A DNA stretch of 5,290 nucleotides, taken from NCBI GenBank assembly GCA_937863625.1, contig CALMGO010000125.1:1-5290 (forward strand), given 5' to 3'. The notes under the pieces were generated by a model. The model saw only the letters and a list, made by a program, of their open reading frames with translations. It was not told the DNA's origin and ran no database searches. Source of the DNA: an uncultured bacterium (GTDB lineage Bacteria; Planctomycetota; DG-23; SLPQ01). Below, one piece after another: positions 1-5,290 of the stretch (positions are counted from its first letter, which is position 1; each line of letters opens with the position of its first letter). The position numbers were made by a program, and so were the translations under genes.

Positions 1-475
1 GAAACCGCACCTCCCTCCCGCATACTTCCTCAAGGGTTCCTTTGCTTTCGCTGAGGCGCTGTCTCAATGTCGCGTCGTCAAGCCGCGAGAGAAATTCATG
101 CTTCACGCTGTGAGAGCCGATTTCATGTCCCCGCGCGGACATGCCTGCCGCCTCATCCGCCGACATCCTGCCTTCCCAGCCGAGTTCGCCGCTGTTGAGG
201 AAGAACACCCCTCTGATGCCCCTCTCCTCCATCACATCCGTCGCAACGTGATTCTCCCACGAGTCGTCAAACGTCAAAAGCAGCGCCTTCTTCTCCCGCC
301 ATGCATTCGAATACACCTCGTCCACGGAGAGAAATCTCCACCCGCGTTCGAGCGCAGTATCAATATGCGCGGCAAATTCACTCCGCGTCAAAACATACGG
401 CCTGTGAGCCGGATGAAATACCCTGCGTTCCTTATCGCCTTCAACGACGTTGTGATACATGAGTACAAGCGCCAT
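1..475 (-). CDS. Polysaccharide deacetylase (NodB-type, carbohydrate esterase family 4), N-terminal part, truncated by the window edge
   Basis: Reading the minus strand from the ATG at 475 gives 158 codons without a stop. The protein begins MALVLMYHNVV, the typical opening of IcaB/PgaB-like deacetylases. Residues 67-73 read LTFDDSW, the first catalytic motif: D70 would be the general base and D71 a metal ligand. Residues 117-126 (HEIGSHSVKH) carry the second motif, with H122 and H126 as the other metal ligands. The third motif and the C-terminus lie outside the window. Known family members remove N- or O-acetyl groups from cell-wall or exopolysaccharide glycans; the substrate here is unknown. 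The ATG was chosen because GGGAG sits at 489-485, nine bases upstream. No signal peptide follows this start. The frame stays open upstream to a stop at 604-602, with one possible GTG at 556 that lacks a good ribosome site. The usual motif is TFDDG, so DDSW is a small deviation. Confidence 0.9.
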   Translation of the reverse strand, partial: MALVLMYHNVVEGDKERRVFHPAHRPYVLTRSEFAAHIDTALERGWRFLSVDEVYSNAWREKKALLLTFDDSWENHVATDVMEERGIRGVFFLNSGELGWEGRMSADEAAGMSARGHEIGSHSVKHEFLSRLDDATLRQRLSESKGTLEEVCGREVRF

Positions 476-630
476 GCAGGAATTCTCCCAGTTACGATTG
501 CCGCCGACTATGTTCCGTCCAAACCGCCCCCCTGCAAGAACAAAACTCCCCGCCACTGCGAAGTAGGCTCGCCTTTTGCCCCTTCGCCGAGAAAGCGCCG
601 GTCAATTGCTGATGACGCCGCGACCGCCGC

Positions 631-646
631 TATTATAATATCTAAA
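631..646. promoter_or_regulatory. AT-rich block with overlapping -10-like hexamers in the divergent intergenic region
   Basis: The block contains TATAAT on the plus strand (634-639) and, because the core is nearly palindromic, TATAAT on the minus strand (637-632). It stands out sharply from the GC-rich surroundings and lies between two genes that start at 475 (minus) and 687 (plus). A plus-strand start near 646 would give a leader of about 40 bases ending in the GAGGA ribosome site at 675-679. No good -35 hexamer is visible at 16-18 bp on either side, so this is a candidate from composition and position only. Confidence 0.35.
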
Positions 647-686
647 GGGCTCTCTGGCTCCGCGGGAGATACTTGAGGACTGCAAG

Positions 687-1211
687 ATGATTGACAGAGT
701 CACGGCGAGACGTGTGTTGTACTCCTTCGTTCTGACGTTCGTGATAATGAGGACTGCTGTTCTTCTCATCATGACACGGCGTATCCCGGACCTCTTTGTC
801 CATGTCAAAGGCACGCATGTCCATCACCTTAATTTCGGCATTTTCCTGCTCGCCGGTGTAGGCGCATACCTTTTGCTCTGGCAGCAGCATGGAACGCCGC
901 TACGGATTGTTTCCGTTCTTTACGGCATCGGGCTGGCCCTCACCTTTGATGAATTCGGCATGTGGCTTTTTTTGAGCGGCAACTACTGGGGGCGCGCGAG
1001 TTTCGACGCCATCGTCATCATCGTCGGACTTCTCGGCACCATCGTTTACGCGCCGGTCGTCCGCAGGTTTCTCCCGCGCCACTGGACGGCCCTTGTTGCG
1101 CTGATAATCGCTCTGACGGTTTTCGGCTGGCTCATGCGTGACAGCATTCGTTACGCGCACCAGGTCGTTCTTCCCGCGCTGGAGGAAGTCCAGGCCGAAG
1201 GGCCGCCTTGA
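687..1211 (+). CDS. Small multi-spanning membrane protein with HxHH motif, function unknown
   Basis: The gene encodes 174 residues. About five hydrophobic segments are visible, near residues 11-30, 48-65, 70-87, 107-127 and 131-150. Between the first two is an HVHH motif (H44, H46, H47), followed later by DEF at 88-90, NYWGR at 99-103 and D107. From memory, the pattern HxHH, then DEF with a nearby Trp, then YW with an Asp marks an uncharacterised bacterial membrane family, but I cannot name it. The polar residues lie at helix ends and could form a metal or catalytic site; that is inference. The ATG at 687 is well supported by GAGGA at 675-679 with a 7-base spacer. The gene is divergent from the polysaccharide deacetylase, so a shared envelope role is possible. 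BioY starts about 200 bp downstream, so they may or may not share a transcript. Confidence 0.75.
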   Translation: MIDRVTARRVLYSFVLTFVIMRTAVLLIMTRRIPDLFVHVKGTHVHHLNFGIFLLAGVGAYLLLWQQHGTPLRIVSVLYGIGLALTFDEFGMWLFLSGNYWGRASFDAIVIIVGLLGTIVYAPVVRRFLPRHWTALVALIIALTVFGWLMRDSIRYAHQVVLPALEEVQAEGPP

Positions 1212-1412
1212 CGAAGACTCTTGCGGCATCCCGCCAGCGCCTGAAACTCTGTTATTCGCACGGGCGCGGATGCACCGGGCGTTTCGCTTGCCCCTTGCAA
1301 AAACATCCTCGCCGCCTAACATATCTACAGTCGTGCTTGACGGCATGCCGAAAGATGTTTCGAGGGCGCCCGCGCGAGGGCCGCAAAGGAAAGTTCCACA
1401 AGGGGCAAATTG

Positions 1413-1997
1413 ATGACACAGATGAAATCCAATACGCTCGAAGCCGTTTCCAGAACGCGAAGCATCGCGAGGCCGCTTGCTTTGAGGATTCTCGGAATTC
1501 TCGGCTTCATCGGCCTTATCGCCGCAGGCGCGCATTTGAAAATCGCCATCGGGATAACGCCGGTGCCGATTACGCTGCAGACGCTTTTTGTCGTGCTGGC
1601 CGGGGCTCTTTTGGGGCCGGCTGAAGGCGCGCTGGCCGTCGCAGGATATCTGGCGCTGGGGGCGTTTGGCATTCCGCTTTTTGCGAAGGCGGGCGCGGGG
1701 ACGGGACTTGCGTATTTCTCAGGCGTGACGGGTGGATACCTTGCAGGGTTTTTCCTTGCGGCGATCTTCGTCGGATTTGCCGTCAGGCGTGCGACAAAAA
1801 TCGGCTGGCAGACGGCGGCCTTTTTCGGGGGGTCTTTTATAATTCTGGCCTTCGGGACGCTGTGGCTCAAGGTCGTTCTGGACGTGAGTATTGCCAAGGC
1901 GGCAATGATGGGCTATGTTCCATTCATCATCGGCGACATCGTAAAGACCTCCGTGGCGGTAGTGATCTACCGGAGCACCCGTAGGTTACAGAGGTAG
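1413..1997 (+). CDS. bioY: Biotin transporter BioY (ECF transporter substrate-binding component)
   Basis: The 194-residue protein is the usual length for BioY. It has about six hydrophobic segments starting near residue 24. Family signatures visible are TPVPITLQTLFVVLAG at 49-64, a GP(x)EGALAV stretch at 68-76, SGVTGGYLAGF at 103-113 and GDIVK at 174-178, whose lysine is typical of the last helix. BioY binds biotin in the cytoplasmic membrane and normally works with the energy-coupling proteins BioM and BioN or a shared EcfA/EcfT module. No such gene is present here. Solitary BioY proteins are known to have some transport activity. The ATG at 1413 is preferred over the TTG at 1410 because AAGGGG at 1400-1405 is seven bases from the ATG. 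No BirA operator palindrome was recognised in the 1212-1409 gap. Confidence 0.93.
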   Translation: MTQMKSNTLEAVSRTRSIARPLALRILGILGFIGLIAAGAHLKIAIGITPVPITLQTLFVVLAGALLGPAEGALAVAGYLALGAFGIPLFAKAGAGTGLAYFSGVTGGYLAGFFLAAIFVGFAVRRATKIGWQTAAFFGGSFIILAFGTLWLKVVLDVSIAKAAMMGYVPFIIGDIVKTSVAVVIYRSTRRLQR

Positions 1998-2014
1998 ATA
2001 TTCGACTCATATAA

Positions 2015-2036
2015 GCGCCATGAACGCGCCATAGTA
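2015..2036 (+). repeat. Tandem direct repeat with 11-bp period, GCGCCAT, upstream of the amidohydrolase
   Basis: GCGCCAT occurs at 2015-2021 and again at 2026-2032, one helical turn apart. A related copy, GCGCTATGAA, is at 2101-2110, matching the first unit (GCGCCATGAA) at nine of ten positions. The repeats lie in the 133-bp gap between bioY and the amidohydrolase, just after a TATAAG (2010-2015) that could be a weak -10. Spacing by one helical turn suits a regulator binding one face of DNA, but repeats this short could arise by chance. Confidence 0.4.
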
Positions 2037-2130
2037 CGACTCTCTTCGGTCTGCTTGTGTGATGCGTTTCCGAGGGGTGGAGCACCGGCGCACCGCTAAA
2101 GCGCTATGAAAGCACCACAGGGGTGATGCG

Positions 2131-2913
2131 ATGAACCATAAACTGATTGACGTGCATACGCACCCCTTTTTTGACCTTGCCGAGGTCGGCAAGACGCTTG
2201 ATTTCATGGACCGGTACGTCATCGAGAAGGTTTTCTCCCTCGGCATCCCCCGGCACGAGGACGGCAACGACCGAGTGCTGGCGCTCAAGAAACTCGCCCC
2301 CGGCAGAATCGTCGCAGGGCCGTATTTTGACCCGCGCGAGAAGGACGCCATCGACGACCTCGCAAGATTTCACGACGCAGGATGCCGGATTGTGAAACTC
2401 TTTCCAAACCTCGGATACTATCCCGACGATCGCGCGTATTTGCCCTTTTTCGAAAAGGCTGCCGAGTTGGGATATGGGATTCTCTCGCACTGCGGATGGC
2501 TGGGTTCAAAGGCAGTTTCGTCAACCAAATATGCCAGGCCAGGGCGGTTTGAGGAACTCTTCAGAAGATTTCCGGAAACGCTTTTTGTGATGGCCCACAT
2601 GGGCGGGATTGACGGATTTATCGAAGGCATCATGTACACGACGCGAACGCCCAACGTGTATCTCGACACGACGCCGGGGCAGAGCCGGTGGGTCTTCAGC
2701 CACGCGGCGGAGTTTGTCCGCGGGATGCCGCACGAACGCCTCCTGATGGGAACTGACGGGATATTTCCTCCGTGGGAAGACGGCACCGACGGGCACGAGG
2801 AATACGAAAACCAGAGAGCCATGCTCGAATCAATCGGCTGGGCGGACAAAACGCAAGACGTCCTTTACAATAACGCTTCGCGCGTCATCGAGAAATACGG
2901 ACTGCTTGGATAA
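2131..2913 (+). CDS. Metal-dependent amidohydrolase (Amidohydro_2 / TIM-barrel family)
   Basis: The 260-residue protein opens with LIDVHTHP (residues 5-12), giving the HxH metal-binding pair H9 and H11 of the amidohydrolase superfamily. Other expected active-site residues are H120 in ILSHCG, H146 in MAHMGG and D209 in LMGTDG, all in family order and spacing. RIVKLFP at 86-92 and NNASRVI at 247-253 are also typical of Amidohydro_2 proteins. Members include hydrolases and non-oxidative decarboxylases of small acids and aromatics; the substrate cannot be read from the sequence. No signal peptide is visible, so it is probably cytoplasmic. The ATG at 2131 follows AGGGGTGA at 2119-2126. The gap to bioY (133 bp) and the separate-looking promoter downstream suggest it is its own unit or loosely attached to bioY. 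Confidence 0.88.
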   Translation: MNHKLIDVHTHPFFDLAEVGKTLDFMDRYVIEKVFSLGIPRHEDGNDRVLALKKLAPGRIVAGPYFDPREKDAIDDLARFHDAGCRIVKLFPNLGYYPDDRAYLPFFEKAAELGYGILSHCGWLGSKAVSSTKYARPGRFEELFRRFPETLFVMAHMGGIDGFIEGIMYTTRTPNVYLDTTPGQSRWVFSHAAEFVRGMPHERLLMGTDGIFPPWEDGTDGHEEYENQRAMLESIGWADKTQDVLYNNASRVIEKYGLLG

Positions 2914-3035
2914 TCACTAAAAGCCCCTCACGACATTTCGCCTGCATTCCCTCCAACGCGAAGAAATCCTCATTCACACTGCATGACGGCACTTACCCGA
3001 AATATAGCGTACTGTTTTCATTTTCCGCGTCCCGT

Positions 3036-3063
3036 TTCACAGTCAGGTCCAGTCTATTAAAAT
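3036..3063 (+). promoter_or_regulatory. Candidate sigma-70-type promoter for the sigma factor operon
   Basis: TTCACA at 3036-3041 matches TTGACA at five of six positions. TAAAAT at 3058-3063 matches TATAAT at five of six. The spacer is 16 bp. Transcription would begin around 3070, almost exactly at the first possible ATG of the sigma gene. The message would then be leaderless for that ATG, or carry a leader of about 36 bases if the TTG at 3106 is used. Confidence 0.5.
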
Positions 3064-3069
3064 GAAGCC

Positions 3070-3639
3070 ATGGCAAAGCAGTCCGGGCATCAGAAAGGAA
3101 CCGGTTTGACAGACAGGTCCGATGAGGAACTCGCAGCCGCCTCGATACGCGGTGACGCTGACAGTTTCGTGATACTGTGCCGGCGGTATTATGCGGCTCT
3201 GGTAACGGTTGCGCACGCCGTTCTGCGGGACGGACATCTTGCCGAGGATGCCGCACAAGAGGCTCTGGCAAAGGCATGCCGGAAAATCGACAGTCTGAAG
3301 GACCCACGGCGGGTCGGCGAGTGGCTGATGGCGATATGCCGCAACGAAGCGATAGACATGTCTCGCCGCAACCCGGATATGGAACAGTTGAGCGACAAGG
3401 ACATGGCCGCGGACAACTGCGAGGAAGACGCGCAAGTCGCGGCCGTGCGGGACGCCATAGAGAGGCTTCCCGCCGAGTCGCGGGAATTGCTCTATCTCAA
3501 GTATCGAAACGAACTGAGTTATGAAGAGATTGCGTCGCTATTGGCGACGACACCAGAGGCCGTTCACGGAAGGCTTCGGCGCGCAAAGGAGGCCGTGAAG
3601 GCGCATCTGGAGCGACAGCGGGACGGGAGGTTGTCATGA
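3070..3639 (+). CDS. ECF-type RNA polymerase sigma factor (sigma-70 family)
   Basis: Counting from ATG 3070 the protein has 189 residues and only sigma regions 2 and 4, the layout of ECF sigma factors. Region 2 spans about 19-102 and includes AEDAAQEALAKACRKI (58-73) and the region 2.4-like RVGEWLMAICRNEAIDMSRR (81-100). Region 4 spans about 128-180: IERLPAESRELLYLKYR, then the helix-turn-helix LSYEEIASLLATTPEAVHGRL. It should direct RNA polymerase to its own promoter set. The start is uncertain. ATG 3070 has no clear ribosome site. TTG 3106 (residue 13) has AAGGA at 3095-3099 with a 6-base spacer and gives an N-terminus (TDRSDEEL) typical of the family. The stop overlaps the next gene by four bases (ATGA at 3636-3639), implying translational coupling. 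Confidence 0.93.
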   Translation: MAKQSGHQKGTGLTDRSDEELAAASIRGDADSFVILCRRYYAALVTVAHAVLRDGHLAEDAAQEALAKACRKIDSLKDPRRVGEWLMAICRNEAIDMSRRNPDMEQLSDKDMAADNCEEDAQVAAVRDAIERLPAESRELLYLKYRNELSYEEIASLLATTPEAVHGRLRRAKEAVKAHLERQRDGRLS

Positions 3640-5078
3640 AGCCGGAACAGGAAGATAAGTCCTTCGAGAATGCCATGCGCCGTGCGATGGGGCGTGAAGA
3701 GGCGCAGTTTGACGCCGCGGCATGGAAGGCGAAACACAGCGAAGAGATAACGCTTCTTGAATCACGGGCCACAGCAGGGGCGAACAAGTGGATGCAAGGG
3801 AGGACGATTATGAGTCGTCGAATAATAAAGATCGCCGCGTCGGCTGCTGTCGCAGCAGTAGCGGTTATCGTCATCTTCGTCGCAATGACAGCAAGAGACA
3901 AAGGGCCTTCGGCGGCGTTTGCGAGCGTGCTGGACCGGTTGAAGACCACGAGTTACGAGTTCGAGATGGACATATCCTTGCCGGACGGGTCAGGCACGTC
4001 ACTCGCGTGCATGGTGCTTGAGCCGGGAAAGATGCGGCTGGAGCAACGCAATGGCGCGAGGACAATCACGAGTATTGTAGATGCAAGCACCGGGAAGGCG
4101 CTAGTTATCTTCGAACAGTTCAAGACGGCGTTCAGGGTGGAGGAGAACGAGTTGAAGGACCTGTGGGCTGCAGGGTTTCTCATGCTTCCGGGGCGTTCGA
4201 TAGAGAACCTGTGGAACCTGCGGGCCGGGAAAGAGACGGACCTCGGAAAGAGGGAGATAGCCGGGGTGTCGGCAGAGGGATTTCGAGTGGCCGAGAACCA
4301 CGACGCCGCCACCGAGATGATTACAGTATGGGCCGATGCAAAGACGCACGCGCCGCTCACCGTTGAGGTTGTATGGCAGGAGGACAAAGAGACGCAACAG
4401 CCGGTATCACTGACGCTCAGGAATTTCACGATTCTGGAAAGTCCTGACGCGGCGCTTTTCAGCACGGACGTTCCAGATGGTTACACGACGGCAAACGAAA
4501 CAACCCTTGAAGAGTATCTGACAGGGCAGACTTCTTCGGAGCCATCCGTGGGGACTGCGTCTCCCGCGGCGCAAAAGGTCCTGCAGGCAATCGACCTCTG
4601 GACCAGCGCAAACAACAACGAGGCTATTGACATGCTCCTTGCCGTCGACTGGGAGGGAGACTTCGAGTTTGGCCGGGAAGACTATATATTCACGATGACC
4701 GAGCGACAGGTGATTTCACTGGCAAACGACGACCAGCGCAAGGTATTAGAGCAGGTGATGGAACAATCACCAAAGATGCGGGCCGTTGCGAGGGAACTGG
4801 TCGCTCTCGGCGGCAGCGCGCGCGACGAAAAAGACACAGCAAAGGCACAGAAGTACTTCAACGCGGCTGCAGGCCTGGGGCGGCTGCTTGACCGTGACAA
4901 GGAAGGGATGGTCATTGTCCGCCTGGTCGGAATCGCGATTCAGAAGATGGCGTTCACGAAACTTGAGTCGCTGTATGAAGAGACCGGCAACGCGGACGGG
5001 CTCGCGGCCGTACGCGACCAACTGAGGCTACTCGACGAGGAGCAGGCTGATATCAAGGGTCTGATGACAGGGCAGTGA
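3636..5078 (+). CDS. Membrane-anchored protein with LolA/RseB-like extracytoplasmic domain; probable partner or regulator of the adjacent sigma factor
   Basis: The protein has 480 residues. Residues 1-58 are charged and presumably cytoplasmic. Residues 62-85 form one membrane helix after a basic SRR. Residues 92-286 resemble the outer-membrane lipoprotein-sorting (LolA-like) fold: a SYEFEMDISLPDG strand, an MVLEPGKMRLEQ strand, NLWNLRAGKETDLGKREIAG and ITVWADAKTHAPL. RseB, a regulator of sigma E, has a related fold. Residues 309-480 are a helical, TPR-like tail rich in Ala and charged residues. The start at 3636 is supported by GGGAGG at 3625-3630 and the ATGA overlap with the sigma gene. No HxxxCxxC zinc anti-sigma motif is present. 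Position and topology suggest a sigma-regulating membrane sensor, but this is inferred; a lipid- or envelope-related role without sigma binding is also possible. A second start may exist at 3810. Confidence 0.75.
   Translation: MKPEQEDKSFENAMRRAMGREEAQFDAAAWKAKHSEEITLLESRATAGANKWMQGRTIMSRRIIKIAASAAVAAVAVIVIFVAMTARDKGPSAAFASVLDRLKTTSYEFEMDISLPDGSGTSLACMVLEPGKMRLEQRNGARTITSIVDASTGKALVIFEQFKTAFRVEENELKDLWAAGFLMLPGRSIENLWNLRAGKETDLGKREIAGVSAEGFRVAENHDAATEMITVWADAKTHAPLTVEVVWQEDKETQQPVSLTLRNFTILESPDAALFSTDVPDGYTTANETTLEEYLTGQTSSEPSVGTASPAAQKVLQAIDLWTSANNNEAIDMLLAVDWEGDFEFGREDYIFTMTERQVISLANDDQRKVLEQVMEQSPKMRAVARELVALGGSARDEKDTAKAQKYFNAAAGLGRLLDRDKEGMVIVRLVGIAIQKMAFTKLESLYEETGNADGLAAVRDQLRLLDEEQADIKGLMTGQ
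3797..3812 (+). promoter_or_regulatory. Internal ribosome binding site and in-frame ATG inside the LolA/RseB-like gene
   Basis: AGGGAGGA at 3797-3804 is followed after five bases by ATG at 3810, which is codon 59 of the 480-codon gene and in frame. Starting here would give a 422-residue protein opening MSRRIIK and running directly into the hydrophobic helix, the form of a signal peptide or signal anchor. This site pairs better with the usual anti-Shine-Dalgarno sequence than the site of the annotated start. Whether it is used is not shown by the sequence. Confidence 0.5.
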
Positions 5079-5139
5079 GAGGACGACAGCCTTTCGCAAA
5101 GACGAACAAACTGGAACCATTGGAGCCGTTGAGAAATGA

Positions 5140-5178
5140 CAAGGGGCGCGTCCCGATTCATCGGGACGGCGCCCCTTG
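5140..5178. terminator. Strong hairpin between convergent genes, probable bidirectional terminator
   Basis: The arm at 5140-5155 (CAAGGGGCGCGTCCCG) pairs with 5162-5178, leaving a 6-base loop (ATTCAT) and one unpaired base in the right arm. It begins 61 bp after the stop of the LolA/RseB-like gene and ends 23 bp beyond the stop of the minus-strand gene at 5202. The tail is only modestly T-rich on the minus strand (TCATTTCTC) and poor on the plus strand, so termination is likely but not textbook, and perhaps stronger for the minus-strand gene. Confidence 0.6.
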
Positions 5179-5201
5179 TGCGTTCCTGCTGTCCGGCGCC
5201 T

Positions 5202-5290
5202 TTACGGCGCTGGCGTTGTATCTGACTCGCTGTATGAGATAAAGGCGCGCTGGATATCTTCGCCTTTGACGCGCCAGTAGAGTTCGGTCA
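5202..5290 (-). CDS. C-terminal fragment of an unidentified protein, truncated by the window edge
   Basis: On the minus strand from 5288 one frame stays open for 28 codons and ends with TAA at 5204-5202. It begins TELYWRVKGEDIQRAFISYS and ends SESDTTPAP. The amphipathic make-up is protein-like, while one of the other two minus frames opens with a stop and both give low-complexity basic text. A hairpin suited to termination lies just past the stop, which supports a real gene end. The fragment is too short to name a family. A small inverted repeat (GCGCC, TTTAC, GGCGC at 5196-5210) overlaps the stop codon. Confidence 0.55.
   Translation of the reverse strand, partial: TELYWRVKGEDIQRAFISYSESDTTPAP

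Noticed and set aside
98..676. 192-codon plus-strand open frame
   Set aside because: It lies antisense to the deacetylase, whose catalytic motifs are clear on the other strand; its own product is rich in Arg/Pro/His and shows no domain.
1212..1409. Possible BirA operator, promoter or terminator before bioY
   Set aside because: No TTGTAAAC-type palindrome, no convincing -35/-10 pair (TTGACG at 1337-1342 has no partner at proper spacing) and no terminator-like hairpin with T tract were seen.
900..1535. 211-codon minus-strand open frame
   Set aside because: It is antisense to the membrane protein and the start of bioY, and its translation is low-complexity and charged without any recognisable motif.
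1208..1624. 138-codon plus-strand open frame overlapping bioY
   Set aside because: It runs out of frame into bioY, which has strong family motifs; the part in the gap is basic and shows no domain.
2418..2849. 143-codon minus-strand open frame
   Set aside because: It is a shadow of the amidohydrolase, whose metal ligands are all in the plus-strand frame.
2914..3035. Possible terminator after the amidohydrolase
   Set aside because: Only a weak TTCGC/GCGAA pairing with a long loop was found and no T tract follows it.
3636..3809. Zinc-type anti-sigma domain in the N-terminal segment of the membrane protein
   Set aside because: The segment has no cysteine, so the HxxxCxxC motif is absent; any sigma binding would use another fold.
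3953..4465. 170-codon minus-strand open frame
   Set aside because: It is antisense to the LolA/RseB-like domain; its Ser-rich translation is typical of a reversed coding strand.

Overview
The window is about 5.3 kb of moderately GC-rich bacterial DNA. It holds five complete or nearly complete genes plus a gene fragment at the right edge. The best lineage hint is the pair at 3070-5078: an ECF-type sigma factor gene overlapped by a gene for a membrane-anchored protein with a LolA/RseB-like outer domain. I associate this kind of pair and protein wording with Planctomycetota (Phycisphaerae-like) and neighbouring lineages. That assignment is from memory and is tentative. No rRNA, tRNA, CRISPR array, insertion sequence or prophage gene was seen.

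Layout. Positions 475 to 1 (minus) carry the N-terminal part of a polysaccharide deacetylase that runs off the left edge. A divergent control region of about 210 bp with an isolated AT-rich block (631-646) separates it from a plus-strand gene (687-1211) for a small multi-spanning membrane protein with an HxHH motif. After a 200-bp gap comes bioY (1413-1997), the substrate-binding component of a biotin transporter. Next is a metal-dependent amidohydrolase (2131-2913), preceded by a 133-bp gap with short direct repeats. A near-consensus promoter (3036-3063) then leads into the sigma factor (3070-3639, or from 3106) and the overlapping membrane protein (3636-5078). A strong hairpin (5140-5178) lies between this operon and a convergent minus-strand gene, of which only the last 28 codons are inside the window.

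How the genes may work together. The sigma factor and the overlapping membrane protein look like one regulatory unit: a cytoplasmic N-terminal segment, one membrane helix, then an outer LolA/RseB-like domain, as expected if the second protein restrains or tunes the sigma factor in response to an envelope signal. The membrane protein lacks a zinc-binding anti-sigma motif and contains a second, well-formed ribosome binding site just before its membrane helix, so two forms may be made. The deacetylase and the HxHH membrane protein may share a divergent control region and a cell-surface role. BioY and the amidohydrolase show no clear link to the others. Most of the window is ordinary; the sigma/LolA-like pair is the part most worth a second look.
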